64,000 bases of DNA from Acinetobacter corruptisaponis (GCF_030053775.1 NZ_CP125669.1:3033962-3097961), one strand, 5' to 3'. Positions 17,853 through 26,519 are shown, counted from the first letter of the stretch. A program made the numbers and translations. Notes: a model not told the origin generated them from the sequence alone.

Positions 17853-18399
17853 TATGCCAAGATGGATGTATGGCTTGCTGGGATTGGCTTTGGCATGGCT
17901 GGTCTGGACCAATCTGCTTAAACCCGCTCCAAATGTGAGTCAAATTACGACCCAGCAAGGTGTACAGGTGATGGCACTGGAAAACTATGAGGGTTCATTT
18001 CGTGTACTGGGACGGGAAGACTACAATCTAGGCCGTGAAGCAGAATTTTCCCCTATGGACATTGCTGTGGGCTGGGGTGAAATGGCAAATCCACAGGTGT
18101 ATAAGCAGATTGACATTTCCCAGAGTAACCGTTGGTATCACTGGCGTGTTGACCATGAACCACCGATTTCGTTTAGGGAAATTGAAACACACAGCGCCAA
18201 CATGCATTTGGTTCCAGCAGATGCCTATGTGGCATCGCAAATGAAGAAAATTAAAAAGGATGATCTGGTCTACCTCAAAGGTGCATTAATCGAAATTCAG
18301 GCACCCGATGGATGGCGCTGGAAAAGTTCCTTGTCCCGTGAGGATACAGGCAATGGTGCCTGTGAATTGATGCGTGTGGACAGCATCATTTGGCAATAG
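17845..18399 (+). CDS. Single-span membrane-anchored hypothetical protein
   Basis: A 184-residue protein with an N-terminal hydrophobic segment (about residues 8-23) and a periplasmic-looking domain. The C-terminal part, VYLKGALIEIQAPDGWRWKSSLSREDTGNGACE, reads like a conserved fold found in proteobacterial proteins of unknown function. AAGG lies just before ATG 17845; ATG 17854 is an alternative. It is coupled to the preceding gene by overlap. Nothing in the sequence identifies an activity. Confidence 0.65.
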   Translation: MNNMPRWMYGLLGLALAWLVWTNLLKPAPNVSQITTQQGVQVMALENYEGSFRVLGREDYNLGREAEFSPMDIAVGWGEMANPQVYKQIDISQSNRWYHWRVDHEPPISFREIETHSANMHLVPADAYVASQMKKIKKDDLVYLKGALIEIQAPDGWRWKSSLSREDTGNGACELMRVDSIIWQ

Positions 18400-18494
18400 A
18401 ATATACAGAATAACAGTCCATGCTTTTCAAAAGCTTAGGCAATATAGATACATAACAATTCACATAACTATATATTTTACAGTAAACTTCTAGG

Positions 18495-18542
18495 CTGGGA
18501 GGACGACCTCCCCAGAAAAGAATCACGTTGGGACGACCCAAC
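18495..18542 (+). ncRNA. Guanidine-II (mini-ykkC) riboswitch
   Basis: Two hairpins with ACGA tetraloops: GGGAGG-ACGA-CCTCCC (18497-18512, extended by CT/AG with a bulged C) and GTTGGG-ACGA-CCCAAC (18527-18542), joined by a short A-rich linker. Paired short stems with ACGR loops are the definition of the mini-ykkC/guanidine-II class. The second hairpin ends 11 bp before the ATG of the SMR exporter gene, a known partner gene, so control of translation by guanidinium is expected. The identification is direct; the switching mechanism here is inferred. Confidence 0.92.
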
Positions 18543-18553
18543 CATTAAACAAG

Positions 18554-18883
18554 ATGAATGTAAAAATGGCGTGGGCAATTTTAATTTTGGCAGGTGTTTT
18601 TGAAGTCATTTGGGCATACTCAATGAAAATGTCTGAGGGCTTCACACGTCTCACCCCAAGTGTGGTTACGATTGTTTTTATGATTTTAAGTGTGGTTTTG
18701 CTCTCCATATCAATGCGTACACTTCCTTTGGGAACAGCCTATACTGTGTGGACGGGGATTGGTGCGATTGGTTCCTTTATTCTGGGCATTATGGTGCTGA
18801 ATGAACCCATGACCGCAATGCGTATGATCGCAGCCGTTCTGATCGTATCTGGTTTGGTTTTGATGAAGCTGTCATCACATTAA
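18554..18883 (+). CDS. sugE: SMR-family guanidinium exporter (Gdx/SugE)
   Basis: A 109-residue protein with four membrane helices. It contains GVFEVIWAYSMK with the essential membrane Glu, plus LTPSVVTI, LPLGTAYTVWTGIGAIG and a C-terminal KLSSH, all close to E. coli SugE/Gdx. Members with this signature export guanidinium by proton antiport as dimers. A guanidine-II riboswitch directly upstream supports this substrate rather than general quaternary ammonium resistance. Starts at 18554 or ATG 18566 are possible; the latter aligns with the E. coli start. Confidence 0.92.
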   Translation: MNVKMAWAILILAGVFEVIWAYSMKMSEGFTRLTPSVVTIVFMILSVVLLSISMRTLPLGTAYTVWTGIGAIGSFILGIMVLNEPMTAMRMIAAVLIVSGLVLMKLSSH

Positions 18884-18903
18884 AAGATTTAAGGAGAGAA
18901 AGA

Positions 18904-19392
18904 ATGCAACTGGTTTATATGTATATGGACTCTCCTGTAGGCGCATTAAAACTGGTTGCTCATGATCAGGCTTTGGTCGCCGTGATGTGGGACAATGAAG
19001 ACCATAAACGGGTACGCTTGGCGGAGTTGATTGAGAATGTTCAACATCCAATGCTGTTAAAAGTGAAACAACAATTAGAACAATACTTTGCAGGGCAACG
19101 TCAGCAGTTCGATCTACCACTGGATTTTCAGGGAACAGATTTCCAGCAACAGGTATGGCAGGCTTTACTGACCATTCCATACGGAGAGACGCGTAGTTAT
19201 AAGGACATTGCACTCCAGATTGGCAATGAAAAGGCAGTGCGTGCGGTCGGGGCTGCCAATGGTAGAAATCCAATTTCAATTATTGCACCGTGCCATCGGG
19301 TGATTGGTTCTGGTGGGGCTTTGGTGGGTTTTGCAGGTGGTCTGGATAAGAAGCAGATTTTATTGAGTTTGGAACAGGGGCAAATTCAATAA
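18904..19392 (+). CDS. ogt: Methylated-DNA--protein-cysteine methyltransferase
   Basis: A 162-residue DNA repair protein. The active-site phrase is IIAPCHRVIG with Cys130 as the acceptor of O6-methyl groups from guanine; YGETRSYKDIA and VRAVGAANGRNP form the helix-turn-helix and arginine finger. Without an AraC-type Ada domain it is the Ogt-like stand-alone form. AAGGAGAG precedes the ATG. It lies 20 bp after the guanidinium exporter gene, so read-through transcription is possible. Confidence 0.93.
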   Translation: MQLVYMYMDSPVGALKLVAHDQALVAVMWDNEDHKRVRLAELIENVQHPMLLKVKQQLEQYFAGQRQQFDLPLDFQGTDFQQQVWQALLTIPYGETRSYKDIALQIGNEKAVRAVGAANGRNPISIIAPCHRVIGSGGALVGFAGGLDKKQILLSLEQGQIQ

Positions 19393-19473
19393 TCTATATG
19401 GCTAACACTCGATTTTAATTGCCTTTTGGAATAAGCTTAAGTCTTTCATAACAAGTTGAATGGGTATTTAAAA

Positions 19474-20706
19474 ATGGCTGTTGGTGACGTAACGATGCCG
19501 CTGATGCATGTGGTGCAGGGTGTGAAAATTGGCTCAACTGAGGCGTATGTACGTTATCCAAACCGACGTGATCTGGTCATTTTTGAATTTGCTGAGGGTT
19601 CAAATGTTGCGGGTGTGTTTACCCAAAGTGCATTTGCCGCTGCACCTGTTCTACTCAGTAAAAAACATCTGGCGGAAAGTGCTTCACAAAAACAGCCACG
19701 TTACCTGATTATTAATACAGGCAACGCCAATGCCGCCACAGGTACAATCGGTTATAAAAATGCGGAGGCAACCTGTGCCAAACTGGCTGAACTGACAGGG
19801 GTGCAAAGCAGTCAAATCCTGCCATTTTCGACAGGTGTAATTGGTGAGCAACTGCCAATTGAACGTTTGCTGCAAGGCATTCAACCAGCGTTGAATGATT
19901 TAAATGCCGATCGTTGGGCTGATGCCGCGTCAGGCATTATGACCACAGACACCACACCAAAAGGTGCGTCTGAGCAGTTTGAGCTGGATGGCGTGACCTA
20001 TACCATGACGGGCATTAGTAAAGGTGCAGGCATGATTCGCCCGAACATGGCGACCATGTTGAGTTTTGTGGCAACCGATGCGCCGATTAGCCGTGAACGG
20101 GTACAAAGCCTGTTGCAAACCACAGTTGAGCATTCATTTAACCGCATTACCATTGATGGTGATACCTCTACCAATGACTCCTGTATTTTTGTCGCCACAG
20201 GTCTGGCAGGTGGTACGGAAATTACCACTCAGGATGATCCACGTTACCAACAGGTACTGGATGTGCTTGCCCGTATTATGAATCGTCTGGCGCAATTGAT
20301 TGTCCGTGATGGTGAGGGTGCAACCAAGTTCATCACCGTTCAGGTTGAGGGTGGGGCAAATACGCAGGAATGTTGTGATGTTGCCTATAGTGTGGCTGAA
20401 TCTCCATTGATTAAAACCGCTCTATTCGCTTCTGATCCAAACTGGGGCCGTATTGTGATGGCGATTGGCAAGGCGGGTGTACCGAATCTGGACAGCAGCA
20501 AGGTGCAGGTCTGGCTGGGTGATGTGCAAATCTGTCTGGATGGTGGTGCCAACCCTGACTATACTGAAGAGGCGGGTGCAGCGGTAATGGCTGAGAAAGA
20601 AATTACCATCCGTATAGACCTTGGTCGTGGTACAGCCAAAGACACGGTATATACCTGTGATTTTTCTTACGACTATGTAAAAATTAATGCCGATTATCGC
20701 TCGTAA
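19474..20706 (+). CDS. argJ: Bifunctional ornithine acetyltransferase/N-acetylglutamate synthase ArgJ
   Basis: A 410-residue arginine-biosynthesis enzyme of the autocleaved Ntn-hydrolase fold. [14 protein letters not shown] contains the processing site; Thr194 becomes the N-terminal nucleophile of the beta chain. TGNANAATG and DTSTND are further family motifs. It transfers the acetyl group from N-acetylornithine to glutamate. An upstream ATG at 19456 is in frame (6 residues longer); I chose 19474 because MAVGDVTMP is where the conserved sequence begins. Neither has a strong ribosome site. A terminator follows. Confidence 0.93.
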   Translation: MAVGDVTMPLMHVVQGVKIGSTEAYVRYPNRRDLVIFEFAEGSNVAGVFTQSAFAAAPVLLSKKHLAESASQKQPRYLIINTGNANAATGTIGYKNAEATCAKLAELTGVQSSQILPFSTGVIGEQLPIERLLQGIQPALNDLNADRWADAASGIMTTDTTPKGASEQFELDGVTYTMTGISKGAGMIRPNMATMLSFVATDAPISRERVQSLLQTTVEHSFNRITIDGDTSTNDSCIFVATGLAGGTEITTQDDPRYQQVLDVLARIMNRLAQLIVRDGEGATKFITVQVEGGANTQECCDVAYSVAESPLIKTALFASDPNWGRIVMAIGKAGVPNLDSSKVQVWLGDVQICLDGGANPDYTEEAGAAVMAEKEITIRIDLGRGTAKDTVYTCDFSYDYVKINADYRS

Positions 20707-20720
20707 ATATGCGGTATAAT

Positions 20721-20746
20721 AAAGCCTCCACAGTGGGGCTTTTTTT
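20721..20746 (+). terminator. Rho-independent terminator after argJ
   Basis: AAAGCCTC pairs with GGGGCTTT (8 bp with one G-T) around a CACAGT loop, followed by a T-run. Confidence 0.9.
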
Positions 20747-20849
20747 ATATCATCCATTTGTGGACAATATGATTGATCCCGAAAGATCCGCATAGACCCA
20801 CGTTATAAGTTTGCAGTGATGCAGGCGCGCAGGATAGAGAAGACGTTTT

Positions 20850-21914
20850 ATGAATGATACGAATTTAATTGCGAACGAAGCCAAAAATATTGTGCAGGCG
20901 CATTTAGATCGTTTGGGTGAGCCAAAAGATAACAGTCTTAGCCCAGAAGTGAAACAAGAAAAGTTTGCCCAGATTGCAGCGGAACTGAAAAAACGTAATG
21001 CTGTGCTGGTGGCACACTATTACTGTGATCCTGAAGTGCAGGAGCTTGCGGAACTGACGGGTGGCTGTGTTTCTGACTCACTGGAAATGGCACGTTTTGG
21101 CCGTGACCATCCTGCGACGACACTGGTGGTGGCGGGGGTGAAATTTATGGGTGAAACCTCCAAGATTTTATCACCTGAAAAAACAGTGTTGATGCCAACG
21201 CTGGAAGCAACCTGTTCACTGGATTTGGGTTGTCCTGTGGATGAGTTCACCACATTCTGCGACCAGCATCCTGACCATACCGTGGTGGTGTATGCCAACA
21301 CCTCGGCGGCAGTGAAAGCGCGTGCCGATTGGGTGGTGACTTCAAGCTGTGCGGTGGAGATTATTGAACATCTGGATAGCTTAGGCGAAAAGATTATCTG
21401 GGCACCAGACCAGCATTTAGGTCGTTATATCCAGAAGAAAACAGGCGCTGATATGCTGCTTTGGGATGGTGCCTGTATCGTGCATGAAGAGTTCCGTGCC
21501 CGTGGTATCGCGCAAATGAAAGCGCTTTATCCCGATGCGGCGGTTTTGGTACACCCTGAATCACCTGAGTCGGTGGTGGAAATTGCCGATGCTGTGGGAA
21601 GTACCTCGCAACTGATCAAGGCTGCGCAGACACTGCCACATAAACAAATGATCGTGGCAACCGACCGTGGCATTTTCTATAAAATGCAGCAGGCCGCACC
21701 TGATAAGGAATTGTTTGAAGCTCCAACCGCAGGAGAGGGTGCAACCTGTCGTTCATGTGCGCATTGTCCGTGGATGGCAATGAACGAACTGGATGGGATT
21801 TTGCATGTGTTACAGCATGGTGATCAGGAAATACACGTTGATCCAGCCCTGGCTGAACGTGCCAAATTACCTTTAGATCGAATGTTGAACTTTAGCGCCT
21901 CGTTAAAGCGTTAA
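20850..21914 (+). CDS. nadA: Quinolinate synthase NadA
   Basis: A 354-residue 4Fe-4S enzyme condensing iminoaspartate with dihydroxyacetone phosphate to quinolinate, the first pyridine compound of NAD synthesis. [29 protein letters not shown] and [10 protein letters not shown] are diagnostic. The cluster ligands lie near the N-terminal third, the middle and the last motif. It stands alone between the argJ terminator and the tRNA operon; nadB and nadC are not in the window. The de novo enzyme here and the salvage genes at 25-29 kb feed the same NAD pool. Confidence 0.95.
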   Translation: MNDTNLIANEAKNIVQAHLDRLGEPKDNSLSPEVKQEKFAQIAAELKKRNAVLVAHYYCDPEVQELAELTGGCVSDSLEMARFGRDHPATTLVVAGVKFMGETSKILSPEKTVLMPTLEATCSLDLGCPVDEFTTFCDQHPDHTVVVYANTSAAVKARADWVVTSSCAVEIIEHLDSLGEKIIWAPDQHLGRYIQKKTGADMLLWDGACIVHEEFRARGIAQMKALYPDAAVLVHPESPESVVEIADAVGSTSQLIKAAQTLPHKQMIVATDRGIFYKMQQAAPDKELFEAPTAGEGATCRSCAHCPWMAMNELDGILHVLQHGDQEIHVDPALAERAKLPLDRMLNFSASLKR

Positions 21915-21970
21915 AATGCTTGTTAAATATACATTTGATAAGGAAAAATCATTTTTTTTAAAACTAGGTG

Positions 21971-21999
21971 TTGACGTGATGCAACGTCAAGCCTAGAAT
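21971..21999 (+). promoter_or_regulatory. Promoter of the tRNA operon with palindrome on -35
   Basis: TTGACG (21971-21976), a 17-bp spacer and TAGAAT (21994-21999) form a near-consensus sigma-70 promoter 46 bp before the first tRNA. The GC-containing start region after it is typical of stringently controlled stable RNA promoters. The -35 box is part of a perfect inverted repeat, TTGACGT-6-ACGTCAA (21971-21990). Confidence 0.85.
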
Positions 22000-22044
22000 G
22001 CACACCGTACCGCACGATGTGCGATACAATAAAAGCTGAGAGAT

Positions 22045-22121
22045 CGGAGCATAGCACAGCCTGGTAGTGCACCTGGTTTGGGACCAGGGGGTCGTAGGTT
22101 CGAATCCTACTGCTCCGACCA
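22045..22121 (+). tRNA. tRNA-Pro (TGG), copy 1
   Basis: 77 nt including encoded CCA. The acceptor stem CGGAGCA pairs with TGCTCCG, the anticodon loop TTTGGGA contains TGG, and the T-arm has GGTTCGAATCC. It is the first gene of a four-tRNA operon and is identical to the copy at 22386. Confidence 0.97.
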
Positions 22122-22190
22122 TTTAAAAGATGTTGAAAAACATTATTTTAATATCGGCGAAGTATCGCTTGATAATATTATCATCGTTAT

Positions 22191-22267
22191 GCGCCTGTAG
22201 CTCAGTTGGATAGAGCATCCGCCTTCTAAGCGGATGGTCACAGGTTCGAATCCTGTCAGGCGCGCCA
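22191..22267 (+). tRNA. tRNA-Arg (TCT)
   Basis: 77 nt including CCA. The acceptor GCGCCTG pairs with CAGGCGC, the anticodon loop CTTCTAA contains TCT, and the T-loop has GGTTCGAATCC. Second gene of the tRNA operon; it reads rare AGA codons. Confidence 0.97.
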
Positions 22268-22305
22268 TTTGGCAGCTTGGTATATAGAATCAAAAATATG
22301 TTATG

Positions 22306-22381
22306 GTGGATGTAGCTCAGTTGGTAGAGCCCTGGATTGTGATTCCAGTTGTCGCGGGTTCGAATCCCGTCATTCACCCCA
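22306..22381 (+). tRNA. tRNA-His (GTG)
   Basis: 76 nt including CCA. The acceptor GTGGATG pairs with CATTCAC and the anticodon is GTG. G at 22305 can serve as the extra G-1 facing C73 that histidyl-tRNA synthetase requires, so the mature 5' end is probably 22305. Confidence 0.97.
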
Positions 22382-22385
22382 CATT

Positions 22386-22462
22386 CGGAGCATAGCACAG
22401 CCTGGTAGTGCACCTGGTTTGGGACCAGGGGGTCGTAGGTTCGAATCCTACTGCTCCGACCA
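22386..22462 (+). tRNA. tRNA-Pro (TGG), copy 2
   Basis: 77 nt including CCA, identical to the tRNA-Pro at 22045. Only 4 bp separate it from tRNA-His. Last gene of the operon. Confidence 0.97.
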
Positions 22463-22485
22463 TCATCCTAGAGATGAGATAAAAT

Positions 22486-22508
22486 ACCGCTAACGAAGCG
22501 GTTTTTTT
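22486..22508 (+). terminator. Terminator of the tRNA operon
   Basis: The perfect 6-bp stem ACCGCT / AGCGGT has an AACGA loop and is followed by seven T residues. Confidence 0.9.
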
Positions 22509-22562
22509 ACGTCTGAATTTTATTATTTAAAACTTTTAAAATTATAAATTGAATGGGGCAAT

Positions 22563-23186
22563 ATGTTTTTCTATATCATCTTTTTTATCATTGTTATTGT
22601 TGCACTCGCTTATCTTACTTCACCTAAATTTAAGGGGAAAATGGGTGAAATGATGGTCATTGGTCATGCCGAAAAATTAGGTGAAGAATATGTTTTATTG
22701 AATAATTATACTCTTCCTGATGGTGAGCAGGGTACAACACAAGTTGATCATATTCTTATTAGTCCGTATGGCGTGTTTATTATTGAAACTAAAAACTATA
22801 CGGGTTGGATTTTTGGAAATGCCAGACAAAAGCAATGGACGCAGAAAATTTATAAAAAAAGCTATAAATTTCAAAATCCATTACACCAAAATTATAAACA
22901 TAGCAAAGTGTTGGAAGCGATTTTAGCAGACATACTTGAACCGCAATATTTACACTCAGTGATAGTATTTACGCCAAGATGTGAATTTAAGACAGAAATG
23001 CCAGAGAATGTTTTACGAGGTAAGGTTTGGCTTGATTATGTAAAAGGTTTTCGTGATGAAGCGATTAGCCCAATGAAGCAGAAACGTATTCGTTATCGTA
23101 TTGAGAAGGAAGTTCTGGAACCATCATGGAGAACAGATCGTCAACATGTTGAACATTTAAAACAAAAACATCTGAATCAGTCTTAA
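22563..23186 (+). CDS. NERD-domain membrane-anchored protein
   Basis: A 207-residue protein with a strongly hydrophobic N-terminus (residues 2-19), a single anchor with a cytoplasmic domain expected. The nuclease-related NERD core is clear: KGKMGE, then QVDHILISPYGVFIIETKNYTG, carrying the D...E-x-K pattern of the restriction-endonuclease-like fold. The C-terminal 60 residues are basic and helical. NERD proteins are thought to bind or cut nucleic acid, but few have been tested. The base composition is more AT-rich than in flanking genes, and the gene sits directly after a tRNA operon, a common insertion place; no integrase or att repeat was found. Confidence 0.8.
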   Translation: MFFYIIFFIIVIVALAYLTSPKFKGKMGEMMVIGHAEKLGEEYVLLNNYTLPDGEQGTTQVDHILISPYGVFIIETKNYTGWIFGNARQKQWTQKIYKKSYKFQNPLHQNYKHSKVLEAILADILEPQYLHSVIVFTPRCEFKTEMPENVLRGKVWLDYVKGFRDEAISPMKQKRIRYRIEKEVLEPSWRTDRQHVEHLKQKHLNQS

Positions 23187-23352
23187 ATTCCTAAAGCAAC
23201 TTTTTATAAGATTTATTCTTTAAGATACTGTTTAAAATTAAATTTTTATTTTTATAAAATAAGGGATATGGTTAGACAGTGAATACTGTTTTTTAGCCAA
23301 ATTTTAGGCATAATCGTTTCAATTTTTAAAAAAGAAAATAACAGGGATATAG

Positions 23353-24957
23353 ATGACGCAAACAGCTTATGATTTTGTGATTATTGGTGGGGGGTCAGCA
23401 GGTTGTGTGCTGGCAGGAAGATTGACAGAAAACCCGAATGTTTCAGTGTGCCTGCTGGAAGCTGGAGGAGATGGCAACAACTGGCTGGTGAATACACCCG
23501 CCGCCGCCGTGATCAGTATCCCAACCAAGTTGAACAACTGGGCTTTGGAAACCATTCCACAAAAGGGCCTGAACCAGCGTAAAGGCTATCAACCACGCGG
23601 CAAGGGGCTGGGTGGAAGCTCAGCAATTAATGCGATGGTGTATATTCGTGGGCATCGTGATGACTATGACCACTGGGCGGCACTGGGTAATAAGGGCTGG
23701 TCGTATGATGAAGTTTTGCCTTATTTCATCAAGTCTGAACACAATGAAAGAATCAAGAATGAATATCACGGACAGCATGGTCCACTCAATGTCAGTGAAC
23801 TACATTCAGACAATCCTTATCAAAAAACCTTTATTGAAGCGGCTAAACAGGTGGGCTATCCACTCAATGACGATTTTAATGGGGCTGAGCAGGAAGGGCT
23901 GGGAGTTTATCAGGTTACCCAGAAAAATGGCGAGCGCTGGAGTGCCGCACGTGGCTACTTATTGCCGCACATGGGCAAACGTCCGAACCTGCATGTCATT
24001 ACCCATGCGATGGTGTCACATATTGTGATTGAAAATGGTCGTGCGGTCGGGGTGGAATATAAACATAAGGGTCAAAGCCATACGGTAAAGGCGAATAAGG
24101 AAGTGCTGCTTTCGGCTGGCGCGTTCCAGTCACCACAAATCTTGATGCTGTCTGGTATTGGCCCACGTCAGGAACTGGAAAAACATGGTATTCCTGTCGT
24201 TAAGGACCTGCCTGGTGTGGGGGAAAACCTGCACGACCACCCAGACTTTATTTTTGCCTATAAAACCAAGCTCACTGATGGAACGTTTGGGGTGTCGGTC
24301 GGGGGCAGTTTTGACCTGTTTAACCAGATTGGCCGTTACCGTAAGGAACGCCGTGGCCTGATTACCACCAACTATGCCGAATGTGGTGGTTTCCTAAAAA
24401 CCCGTCCTGAACTGGATAAACCGAATTTACAGTTGCATTTTGTGATCGCGGTGGTGGATAACCATGCCAGAACCATGCATACGGGACATGGGATTTCCTG
24501 CCATGTCTGTTTGCTCAATCCGCGTGCGCGTGGTTCAGTCAAGCTAAGCGGTAAAAACGCCAATGATCCACTGTTGATTGACTTTAAATTTCTGGAAGAT
24601 GAACAGGATTTGCAGGATATGGTGGATGGCTTCAAGATCACCCAGAAGTTGATGCAGGCACCCGCTTTAAACGAAAAAATCAAGGAAGATATGTTCACCG
24701 CAAATGTAAAAACGGATGAGGATATTCGCAAGGTGTTATGCCAGCGTGTCGATACCGTTTACCATCCAGTGGGAAGCTGCAAGATGGGGGTGGATGACAT
24801 GGCGGTGGTTGACCCAGAACTGAAAGTCTATGGTGTGGAGGGGCTTCGCGTGATTGATGCCTCAATTATGCCAGCAGTGGTCAATGGCAATACCAATGCG
24901 CCAACGATTATGATTGCCGAAAAAGCTGTCGATATGATTCGCCAGACTTGGCGATAA
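23353..24957 (+). CDS. GMC-family FAD-dependent oxidoreductase (alcohol/choline dehydrogenase-like)
   Basis: A 534-residue flavoprotein with the N-terminal FAD-binding signature FVIIGGGSAGCVLAGRL, the GMC signature GKGLGGSSAINAMVYIRG, LSAGAFQSPQILMLSGIGP, and a C-terminal VNGNTNAPTIMIAEKA. The active-site pair expected of GMC enzymes falls in YHPVGSCKMG and near VNGNTN. It resembles AlkJ-type alcohol dehydrogenases and choline dehydrogenases; the absence of bet genes nearby argues against a choline role. The electron acceptor is probably the quinone pool, by family analogy. It is a single gene ended by a long hairpin. Confidence 0.85.
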   Translation: MTQTAYDFVIIGGGSAGCVLAGRLTENPNVSVCLLEAGGDGNNWLVNTPAAAVISIPTKLNNWALETIPQKGLNQRKGYQPRGKGLGGSSAINAMVYIRGHRDDYDHWAALGNKGWSYDEVLPYFIKSEHNERIKNEYHGQHGPLNVSELHSDNPYQKTFIEAAKQVGYPLNDDFNGAEQEGLGVYQVTQKNGERWSAARGYLLPHMGKRPNLHVITHAMVSHIVIENGRAVGVEYKHKGQSHTVKANKEVLLSAGAFQSPQILMLSGIGPRQELEKHGIPVVKDLPGVGENLHDHPDFIFAYKTKLTDGTFGVSVGGSFDLFNQIGRYRKERRGLITTNYAECGGFLKTRPELDKPNLQLHFVIAVVDNHARTMHTGHGISCHVCLLNPRARGSVKLSGKNANDPLLIDFKFLEDEQDLQDMVDGFKITQKLMQAPALNEKIKEDMFTANVKTDEDIRKVLCQRVDTVYHPVGSCKMGVDDMAVVDPELKVYGVEGLRVIDASIMPAVVNGNTNAPTIMIAEKAVDMIRQTWR

Positions 24958-25009
24958 GATAAATTTTATTCTTTAGGTGGGAAATATTTCTTATATTGAA
25001 TCTCACCAA

Positions 25010-25041
25010 TAACATGGGCAGATGATTATCTGCCCATGTTA
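25010..25041. terminator. Long bidirectional hairpin between GMC gene and nrtR
   Basis: A perfect 14-bp stem beginning TAACATGGGCAGAT with a GATT loop, placed between two convergent genes. It has only a weak T-run, but stem length and position suggest it ends both transcripts. Confidence 0.7.
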
Positions 25042-25042
25042 C

Positions 25043-25792
25043 TTACTCATCCTCATTAGAGTTTCTTGGTGTTTCCAGCATTCTTGGAAAGGTAAAGTTA
25101 AAATCATCCAGTGCATAACGGAATAGTTGGGCTGGGCGTTTGCCAACAATTTTATGCTGTCCTGTTTCCTCAACCACACCTGCTTCCTGCATCCGACGGC
25201 GAAAGGCCTTTTTTTCCAGACTATGCCCAAGAATAATTTCATAAATAGTCTGTAGTTCAGTCAGGGTAAACCGTTCAGGCATTAAGCTGGCAGGTAGGGC
25301 GGTGTAGCGTGTTTTACTGCTGAGGCGATCAACTGCCAGATTTAATAATTTTTGGTGGTCAAAGGCCAGTTCAAGTTGCAGTGCTTCATGGATAGGAAAC
25401 CATGCACTGTGTTCAATTTGTGCTGTTTCCTCGATCTGAAACTTTTGAAAATCAATCAGTGCAAAATAGAGAGAGGTAATCGACCAGCCCCGTGGGTCAC
25501 GTTGACGATTACCAATCGTTTCCACTTGTTCCAGATAAGGGGTGTGAATCCCTGTTTTTTCCAGTAGTTTACGGTGGGCGGTTGTCATTAAATCTTGATC
25601 ATGGTTTAAATCGACAAAACCGCCAGGTAAAGCCCATTTGTCTTTTTCTGGAAAGTTGGAACGCTGAATCAGCAAAACCTGTAACTGACCTTTTGAAATC
25701 GAAAAAATTGCCATATCCACGGTAAACAGGGGACTGTCGTAGTCCCGTTTTTGATAGTGGGCAAGGTATTCTTGTTCAGAGGTATAATGCAT
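25043..25792 (-). CDS. nrtR: NrtR-type NAD-metabolism regulator (degenerate NUDIX + winged helix)
   Basis: A 249-residue protein. Residues about 20-150 are a NUDIX-fold domain (VDMAIFSISKGQLQVLLIQR, WALPGGFVDL), but the catalytic helix reads HRKLLEKTGI where REUXEEXGU is expected, so hydrolase activity is probably lost. The C-terminal 80 residues (FTLTELQTIYEIILGHSLEKKAFRRR) form the winged helix of NrtR regulators. NrtR proteins bind ADP-ribose and repress NAD synthesis and salvage genes. The neighbouring nadV and prs genes are classical targets, so it very likely controls them. It is transcribed in the same direction and separated from them by a toxin-antitoxin pair. Confidence 0.88.
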   Translation of the reverse strand: MHYTSEQEYLAHYQKRDYDSPLFTVDMAIFSISKGQLQVLLIQRSNFPEKDKWALPGGFVDLNHDQDLMTTAHRKLLEKTGIHTPYLEQVETIGNRQRDPRGWSITSLYFALIDFQKFQIEETAQIEHSAWFPIHEALQLELAFDHQKLLNLAVDRLSSKTRYTALPASLMPERFTLTELQTIYEIILGHSLEKKAFRRRMQEAGVVEETGQHKIVGKRPAQLFRYALDDFNFTFPRMLETPRNSNEDE

Positions 25793-25850
25793 AAGACAAA
25801 ATTTTAATGGATATATTCAGGATTTATAAAATGTTGCCACTTTATTGTGT

Positions 25851-26129
25851 TTATGCCATCGTCAAAATATTGGGGTTTTTATCAATAATATGAATCAGGG
25901 CAATGGCTGGTCCAGTTGGGTAACGATGCCCTTGCTCCCAGTTTTGCAGGGTGCGTGGGCTAATGTGTAGACGTTTCGCAAATTGAACCTGAGAAAGTCC
26001 TGTTTTTTCACGAATTGCCTTGATATTTGGTCGTTCAAGGCTAAATTCACGACTAGCAGGCATTTCACCTTTCCGTACTGCGATAGCTTGTTCCAAGGCT
26101 TCTGTTAATTCATCAAAAAACTCAGACAT
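25851..26129 (-). CDS. HTH antitoxin of a RelE/HTH toxin-antitoxin pair
   Basis: A 92-residue protein with a Xre-type helix-turn-helix in its second half (IKAIREKTGLSQVQFAKRLHISPRTLQNWEQG). The basic N-terminal half is likely the toxin-binding part. Its start lies 8 bp inside the end of the toxin gene, the toxin-first order typical of HigBA-type pairs. It probably represses its own operon through palindromes upstream of the toxin gene. Confidence 0.85.
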   Translation of the reverse strand: MSEFFDELTEALEQAIAVRKGEMPASREFSLERPNIKAIREKTGLSQVQFAKRLHISPRTLQNWEQGHRYPTGPAIALIHIIDKNPNILTMA

Positions 26130-26397
26130 TTTTTAACTCCTCCACAAGTTTGCGTAACACAGTGAGTTCACGGTCAGTTAAATTATCCTTAACTGACTTT
26201 GGATAAGCAAGCAGCATAAATATTTGCCCCTCGTTATCAAAGTAGTAATAAATGACACGGATACCACCACTTTTCCCCGTATGTTCTAGATTCCATCTGA
26301 CCTTGCGTATCCCACCACTTGCACGTATAAGATCACCCAATTCGGGATCTTCGTTTAATGCCTGTTGTAGCTTGGCATAGGAATCATCATCAATCAT
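26122..26397 (-). CDS. RelE/ParE-superfamily toxin
   Basis: A 91-residue protein with the RelE-like core: SGGIRKVRWNLEHTGKSGGIRVIYYYF, then FMLLAYPKSVKDNLTDRE. The RxIYY and Y-x-K phrases are typical of HigB-like ribosome-dependent mRNA interferases. It is translated before and coupled to the HTH antitoxin. The pair lies between nrtR and nadV, all on one strand, and is probably an acquired unit inside an NAD-salvage locus. Confidence 0.85.
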   Translation of the reverse strand: MIDDDSYAKLQQALNEDPELGDLIRASGGIRKVRWNLEHTGKSGGIRVIYYYFDNEGQIFMLLAYPKSVKDNLTDRELTVLRKLVEELKNV

Positions 26398-26464
26398 TGA
26401 TGTGATTTTTTTTAGTGAATATTGGAATTTCTCTAAATAAGAGAAGCATGGGATAGATCCTGAT

Positions 26465-26497
26465 GTATGGTATAAATACTATACGTCCATGACGTAT
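26465..26497. promoter_or_regulatory. Overlapping palindromes upstream of toxin-antitoxin pair
   Basis: An imperfect palindrome with arms GTAT.GTATAA / ATAC.ATAC (26465-26484, one mismatch) overlaps the perfect palindrome ATACGTC-CAT-GACGTAT (26481-26497). They lie 68-100 bp upstream of the toxin start and are candidate operators for the HTH antitoxin. Confidence 0.5.
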
Positions 26498-26519
26498 TAA
26501 TCAAGTGCTGGATTTAAAA

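Noticed and set aside
22045..22462. Identical tRNA-Pro copies as att direct repeats of an integrated element
   Set aside because: The copies are complete tRNA genes in one operon with only two other tRNA genes between them; no integrase or cargo.
22123..22493. Frames across the tRNA cluster (both strands)
   Set aside because: They translate tRNA genes.
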